Positions 14,013-17,259 of a stretch of 17,259 bases of DNA are shown piece after piece. This DNA comes from an uncultured Clostridia bacterium (GTDB taxonomy: Bacteria; Bacillota_A; Clostridia; Oscillospirales; Oscillospiraceae): the NCBI GenBank assembly GCA_949289625.1, contig CASEPH010000227.1, positions 1 through 17,259 on the forward strand, written 5' to 3'. Made by a program: the position numbers and the translations under genes. The notes under the pieces are model-generated. The model made no database searches. It was not told where the DNA came from and was given only the letters and a program-made list of their open reading frames with translations. Every line of letters starts with the position of its first letter. Within the stretch, counting starts at the first letter, position 1.

Positions 14013-14047
14013 TATCATCGGCTAAAGAGCGTTGATATCAATTCTGA

Positions 14048-14067
14048 GTATGCAAACTTTTGCATAC
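14048..14067. repeat. Perfect 9-bp palindrome with CT centre next to the IS110 left end
   Basis: GTATGCAAA-CT-TTTGCATAC is a perfect inverted repeat with a 2-bp spacer. It may be a protein-binding site of the ICE mobilisation region, or the target or end signal of the IS. It directly abuts the proposed IS110 boundary. Confidence 0.6.
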
Positions 14068-14102
14068 GTACGCAGCCTTTAACCGCAACTAAATTATAGC
14101 AG

Positions 14103-14261
14103 GCAGAAAGAGCCGGGGTCGTGAACGCCCCGGCTCTCTCACTTCTGCCCGCAGTGCGGGCAGTTCCGGGCTTTTCCCATCGGGGTTGTTAAAGCGAAAA
14201 TAACACGCCATAGGGGTTGCGAATCCCCGTAAGCCCCGCCGCTTCAGGCTTTTGGGCGGGG
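14103..14261. other. Hairpin cluster upstream of mobilisation genes, candidate origin of transfer
   Basis: This lies in the roughly 615-nt stretch without protein genes between the transposase and 14308. It contains AGAGCCGGGG (14109-14118) paired with CCCCGGCTCT (14128-14137), extended by GCAGAA/TTCTGC. A second perfect 8-bp hairpin, CTGCCCGC-AGT-GCGGGCAG (14145-14163), shares bases with the outer stem of the first, so the two are mutually exclusive. TGTTA/TAACA (14187-14205), a GGGG/CCCC mini-hairpin (about 14213-14228) and CCCCGCC/GGCGGGG (14234-14240, 14255-14261) follow. The position just before the relaxase accessory genes is where oriT is expected in such elements. No nic consensus is clearly recognisable, so the oriT call is inference. 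Confidence 0.45.
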
Positions 14262-14307
14262 TTGATAACGAACCTGACATGAATTTGATTGAAAAGGAGG
14301 TCCAAAG

Positions 14308-14553
14308 ATGAGAAGCGCAAAAGCGACTGAAGGGTTCCCGTATGACAGCAACCGTATCTGCTACATCGAATTATTTCCCACCGGCGAGATCAACCAACTC
14401 GTCACATATGGCGAAAAATTTAAAGGATACATGCGTGCCAAGGATGGCACCAGCAAACTCTTTGCAGTGTGGCCTGGTCATTGGCACAGTGATCTGTTCA
14501 TCATTGATGACCTGGAAGCGTTCCGCATTGGTCAAAGATTACTGAGAGTATGA
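14308..14553 (+). CDS. Small hypothetical mobilisation-region protein (81 aa)
   Basis: ATG 14308 follows AAAAGGAGG (14292-14300) at ideal spacing. The product is soluble and looks like one compact domain (NRICYIELFPTGEINQLVTY, FKGYMRAKDGTSKLFAVWPG, HWHSDLFIIDDLEAF). I do not recognise a family. It is the first gene after the hairpin cluster and is followed within 13 nt by the ribbon-helix-helix gene and the relaxase, so a relaxosome or regulatory role is likely by position only. Confidence 0.65.
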   Translation: MRSAKATEGFPYDSNRICYIELFPTGEINQLVTYGEKFKGYMRAKDGTSKLFAVWPGHWHSDLFIIDDLEAFRIGQRLLRV

Positions 14554-14566
14554 GGTGAACTACGAC

Positions 14567-14971
14567 ATGAGTTACACAAAGAAAAAATTCGCTCTCTGGC
14601 TGACACCGGAAACAAAAGAACTGGTGGAACGCTGCTATCAGCTTGACAATTCCCAGAGTCAGAGCGAATTCATTGAACGAGCCATTCAGTTCTACACTGG
14701 TTACCTGGAGGCCGAGCAAGACGGGACATACCTTCCGGTCACCTTGTCTGCTGTGCTGGAAGGATCACTGGGTGCTCTGGGAGATCGTCTTGGGAAACTG
14801 CTGTTCAAGATGTCGGTGGAGATGTCCATGATGATGCACCTTATGGCACACGACACTGACGCCACTCTGGATGAACTGGAGCAACTGCGCGGCCGATGCG
14901 TCAAGGATGTGATGCGTACCCATGGCATGATTAGTTTCAAGGAGATCTTCCGTTTCCAAAAGAGGTTGTAA
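14567..14971 (+). CDS. Ribbon-helix-helix relaxosome accessory protein (MobC-like role)
   Basis: This is a 134-residue protein. ATG 14567 lies 8 nt after GAGGTGA (14552-14558); GTG 14555 is inside that site and is less likely. Residues 1 to about 45 show a short strand, KKKFALWLTPETKELVERCY, then SQSEFIERAIQFYTGYL, the ribbon-helix-helix pattern of DNA-binding proteins. The remainder is helical with a Met-rich stretch (MSVEMSMMMHLMAHD) that may mediate oligomerisation. The relaxase starts 4 nt after its stop. By analogy with accessory proteins of other mobilisation systems it would bind near oriT and load the relaxase. Confidence 0.72.
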   Translation: MSYTKKKFALWLTPETKELVERCYQLDNSQSQSEFIERAIQFYTGYLEAEQDGTYLPVTLSAVLEGSLGALGDRLGKLLFKMSVEMSMMMHLMAHDTDATLDELEQLRGRCVKDVMRTHGMISFKEIFRFQKRL

Positions 14972-14974
14972 GTC

Positions 14975-16405
14975 ATGCCGAAACTGGTGCAGAAGTGCGG
15001 TTACATCCGCGCCGGCAGCGCGGCGAAGTACATGAAGTACATTGCCACTCGAGAGGGTGTGGAGAAACTACATGGCCGGGGGCCTGTCACACAACCGCAG
15101 AAGGAACTCATTGAGAAACTGCTCAAGGACTTTCCGGACACCAAGGAACTGTTCGAGTACAGTGACTACTGTGCCTGTCCATCCTTTGGCAAAGCCTCCG
15201 AGTTTATCACCATGGCACTGGATTCCAACGTCCACACTATGGAGGCTGGAGATGGCTATCTTAAATACATCGCCACCCGTCCTCGCGTGGAGAAACGTGG
15301 CGATCATGGACTGTTCAGTGACTCATATGATGTATCGCTCAAAGATACAATGGCTGAAGTAGCGAAACACGAAGGGCCTGTCTGGACTGTCATTCTTTCT
15401 CTGCGGCGTGAAGATGCGTCAGCTCTTGGATACGACAGTGCTGAGAGTTGGCGCACTCTTCTCTTGCAGCATAAGACTCGGCTGGCACAGGCTATGAAGA
15501 TCCCAGTGGATGACTTCCGATGGTGTGCGGCCTTTCACGATGAAGGGTACCACCCACATGTACACATGATGGTGTGGTCCGCAGATGAGAAACATGGTTA
15601 CCTGAACAAAGCGGGTATTGCGGCTATGCGATCTGCGCTCACCAATACGATCTTCCGGGATGAGATGCACAATCTCTATGTGAAAAAGGATCTGGCCTAT
15701 GAGGATCTGGTAAACCAGTCCCGCTCTGCAATGACGGAGTTTATCTCTCGAATGGAAACCTCCGCGTTAGAGAGTGATTCGCTTGCTGAGAAAATGGTGG
15801 AGTTGGCCAATGCCCTGGGCAGCGTAAAAGGGAAAAAGCAGTATGGATACCTGCCCAAAAGGGTAAAGGAACTGGTGGATGCGATTACCGATGAGTTGGC
15901 ACTGCAGCCGGATGTGGCTGCCTGTTATCAGGTCTGGAATGACCTGCGCGATGAGTTGGAAAGGTACTACAAGGATAAACCACGTATCCATAATCCTCTC
16001 TCCAAGCAAAAGGAATTCAAGGCAATCAAGAACTCCATTATCCGTGAGGCTGAACATCTTCGTTTGGAGTTGGAACAACAGGAGATCAGTTCCGCCAGCC
16101 CGGAGCAGAAGAAAGAGTCAGGAAAAGATGAACCAACCGCATCACCGGAAAAGACGGATACCGTTCAACAACAATATAAGTCACAGCCAATGAACCATCA
16201 CAACCCAGCAGTAATGACGACAGTGACTCGACTGCTCTATCATATGGGACGGATTTTTCGTGATAATGGAATGGCGCCTGCCAGTCCGTTGGGCCTTCGA
16301 ATGGATTCCAAGCGCAGAAAAAAACTGATGGCCAAGCGACTTGCCCTTGGTCATAAAGCGGATGATCATGAGGAACAGAACTGGCAGAATGGTCCGTCGA
16401 TGTAA
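14975..16405 (+). CDS. MobP3-type conjugative relaxase
   Basis: This is a 476-residue protein. It has the metal-binding histidine motif YHPHVHMMVW with His193, His195 and His197, preceded by FHDEG with His188, the HUH hallmark of MOBP relaxases. Two related tyrosine segments are visible: KYMKYIATREGVEK (Tyr19, Tyr22) and GYLKYIATRPRVEK (Tyr95, Tyr98); the nicking tyrosine is probably one of these. WTVILSLRREDA precedes the metal site, as in MobP3/MobL-like relaxases of Firmicutes. The C-terminal third is charged and helical, ending in a basic SKRRKKLMAKRLALGHKA. It nicks oriT, stays bound to the 5' end and is exported with the strand through the VirB4-powered channel. The start is 3 nt after the upstream stop with AGAGGTTG as ribosome site. 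Confidence 0.9.
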   Translation: MPKLVQKCGYIRAGSAAKYMKYIATREGVEKLHGRGPVTQPQKELIEKLLKDFPDTKELFEYSDYCACPSFGKASEFITMALDSNVHTMEAGDGYLKYIATRPRVEKRGDHGLFSDSYDVSLKDTMAEVAKHEGPVWTVILSLRREDASALGYDSAESWRTLLLQHKTRLAQAMKIPVDDFRWCAAFHDEGYHPHVHMMVWSADEKHGYLNKAGIAAMRSALTNTIFRDEMHNLYVKKDLAYEDLVNQSRSAMTEFISRMETSALESDSLAEKMVELANALGSVKGKKQYGYLPKRVKELVDAITDELALQPDVAACYQVWNDLRDELERYYKDKPRIHNPLSKQKEFKAIKNSIIREAEHLRLELEQQEISSASPEQKKESGKDEPTASPEKTDTVQQQYKSQPMNHHNPAVMTTVTRLLYHMGRIFRDNGMAPASPLGLRMDSKRRKKLMAKRLALGHKADDHEEQNWQNGPSM

Positions 16406-16420
16406 AGGAAAGGAGGTACT

Positions 16421-17259
16421 ATGGCACAGTATATTCATTTCACCGATGAGCAAAAGCAGCGAGCAGCAGAAGTGGATCTGGAAGAATTCCTTCGCCGGAG
16501 AGGAGAAAAACTCCTTTCTTCTGGACGGGATAAGCGGCTTGACAGCGATCACAGTGTAACGATCCGCGGCTGTGAGTGGTTCGATCACGACAGCCAGCAG
16601 GGCGGAAATGCGATCAGCTTTGTCCGCTGGTTTTATAATTACAGTTACCCTGAAGCCGTCAAAGCGCTTCTGGGCGGCGAGCAGGGTACAATATACCCAT
16701 CTGCTGCTGATCGGGAGAAACCACCACAAAAACCGTTTGCATTACCTGAAACGAATACCAATATGCGGCGCGTCTTTGCCTACCTGATGAAACACCGGCA
16801 CATTGGCCGTGATGTGATTGCCTATTTTGCGAAAGCAAAGACTCTCTTTGAGGACAGAAAATATCACAACTGTGTCTTTGTGGGGACGGATGAGCAGGGC
16901 ATTCCGCGCCACGCTCACAAACGCAGTGCCAATAGTTTTGGAAAGTCCTTCCGGCAGAATGTGGAGGGCAGCGATCCCAGATATAGTTTTCATCACCTCG
17001 GCACTGACGGAAAACTTTATGTGTTCGAGGCACCCATCGATATGCTCTCCTTCATCACCATGTATCCAGATGACTGGAAATCCCATAACTATGTGGCCTG
17101 TTGCGGAACATCTGCAATCCCTGTAATGTCAATGCTTTCCCGTATGCACCACGCACAGGAGGTGTTCTTATGTCTGGACAATGATGCGGCAGGTCAGGCG
17201 GCAAGCCTTCGTATGGCTGAACAGATTGCCGAACAGTTTGGGATCGCCTCGGATCGTCT
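16421..17259 (+). CDS. DUF3991/TOPRIM primase-like protein (3' partial)
   Basis: ATG 16421 follows AAAGGAGG and the frame stays open to the window end (279 codons seen), so the C-terminus is missing. An N-terminal region (CEWFDHDSQQGGNAISFVRW, FYNYSYPEAVKALLGG) resembles the zinc-binding-type domain of primases but lacks an obvious Cys/His set. A DUF3991-like region (about residues 112-195) and a TOPRIM domain follow, with Glu203 in YVFEAPIDMLSF and the D-N-D motif (Asp253, Asp255) in LCLDNDAAGQ. Such proteins often follow relaxase genes in Clostridia ICEs and may prime complementary-strand synthesis of transferred or rolling-circle DNA. In some relatives this region is fused to a helicase; the missing end leaves that open. 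Confidence 0.85.
   Translation, partial: MAQYIHFTDEQKQRAAEVDLEEFLRRRGEKLLSSGRDKRLDSDHSVTIRGCEWFDHDSQQGGNAISFVRWFYNYSYPEAVKALLGGEQGTIYPSAADREKPPQKPFALPETNTNMRRVFAYLMKHRHIGRDVIAYFAKAKTLFEDRKYHNCVFVGTDEQGIPRHAHKRSANSFGKSFRQNVEGSDPRYSFHHLGTDGKLYVFEAPIDMLSFITMYPDDWKSHNYVACCGTSAIPVMSMLSRMHHAQEVFLCLDNDAAGQAASLRMAEQIAEQFGIASDR

Larger units (their letters stand above)
13801..14040 (-). repeat. Two diverged tandem units of about 115-120 nt in the IS110 leader
   Basis: Unit 1 (14040 down to about 13921) and unit 2 (13920 down to about 13801) share, in the same order on the minus strand, TATCAAC, GATGATAT, a large stem, TTCTTTT-N-TCCTTG, ATCCGCTTTA and GCAG, while the stem sequences differ. Sequence change with structure kept indicates two copies of one RNA module rather than a chance similarity. 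Confidence 0.7.
12484..14048 (-). mobile_element. IS110-family insertion sequence (ends approximate)
   Basis: One DEDD transposase gene on the minus strand has a short downstream end and a roughly 350-nt non-coding leader upstream, the layout of the IS110 group. There are no terminal inverted repeats, as expected. The hexamer TCTGAG occurs at 12480-12485 and again at 14043-14048. On the transposase strand this is CTCAGA at both ends, beginning with the CT dinucleotide often used as an IS110 core, which suggests an element of about 1.56 kb. The boundaries are tentative: CT dinucleotides at 12460 and 14057 offer another pairing, and a comparison with an empty site is needed. It interrupts the plus-strand ICE just before the mobilisation region without visibly breaking a gene. 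Confidence 0.7.

Noticed and set aside
13801..14040. CRISPR-like repeats
   Set aside because: Only two diverged units of about 120 nt with conserved pairing; no short direct repeats with regular spacers and no cas genes.
14059..14099. Plus-strand promoter (TTGCAT with TATAGC) for the mobilisation genes
   Set aside because: Spacing between the hexamers is far too long and no better pair was found.
14089..14280. Minus-strand 63-aa frame over the hairpin-rich region
   Set aside because: It spans all the inverted repeats of the candidate oriT, has no ribosome site and is rich in Pro/Arg, as expected for a chance frame over GC-rich structure.

Overview
The window looks like the middle of an integrative and conjugative element (ICE) from a Gram-positive gut anaerobe of the class Clostridia (Oscillospiraceae- or Lachnospiraceae-like). 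This rests on strong AAGGAGG ribosome binding sites, tightly packed or overlapping genes, and a gene set typical of such elements: DUF3852, VirB6/TrbL-like, PrgI, VirB4, M23 peptidase, DUF3846, DUF6103, a MobP3-type relaxase and a DUF3991/TOPRIM protein. Assignments are from sequence recognition only; no searches were run. Species and element boundaries cannot be fixed, because both window ends cut through genes.

Positions 1-8126 hold the conjugation machine. In order they are the end of a secreted or surface protein finishing in LPRTGY, a small VirB2-like membrane protein (DUF3852), a VirB6/TrbL-like channel protein, a C5 cytosine methyltransferase split over two overlapping frames, a double ribbon-helix-helix protein, a DUF4240 protein, PrgI, a VirB4 N-terminal partner and the VirB4 ATPase. 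No VirD4 coupling protein is in the window; it probably lies upstream. Hairpins that look like leaky terminators punctuate this operon.

Positions 8149-12436 carry an unknown protein, a membrane-anchored M23 peptidase that probably opens the cell wall for the T4SS, and a run of small accessory genes: DUF3846, two proteins sharing a DUF6103-like N-terminus, a basic 54-residue ORF between them, and a winged-helix-like/coiled-coil protein. All genes to this point are on the + strand.

Positions about 12484-14048 are an IS110-family insertion sequence on the minus strand. Its roughly 350-nt non-coding leader holds two related stem-loops, each with a large internal loop and a small apical hairpin. 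This is the architecture of an IS110 bridge RNA and is one of the two most interesting signals here.

Positions 14100-14300 are a hairpin-rich intergenic region placed as an origin of transfer would be. After it come an 81-aa unknown protein, a ribbon-helix-helix accessory protein, the relaxase, and a 3'-truncated TOPRIM/DUF3991 primase-like protein. These would nick and process the DNA that the T4SS exports.

The other main signal is the methyltransferase. Its catalytic motifs are in frame 3 (1779-2474) and its C-terminal motifs IX and X are in frame 1 (2110-3594). The frames overlap by 365 nt, and the second gene has its own Shine-Dalgarno inside the first. It reads as a two-subunit, overprinted enzyme rather than a simple frameshift.
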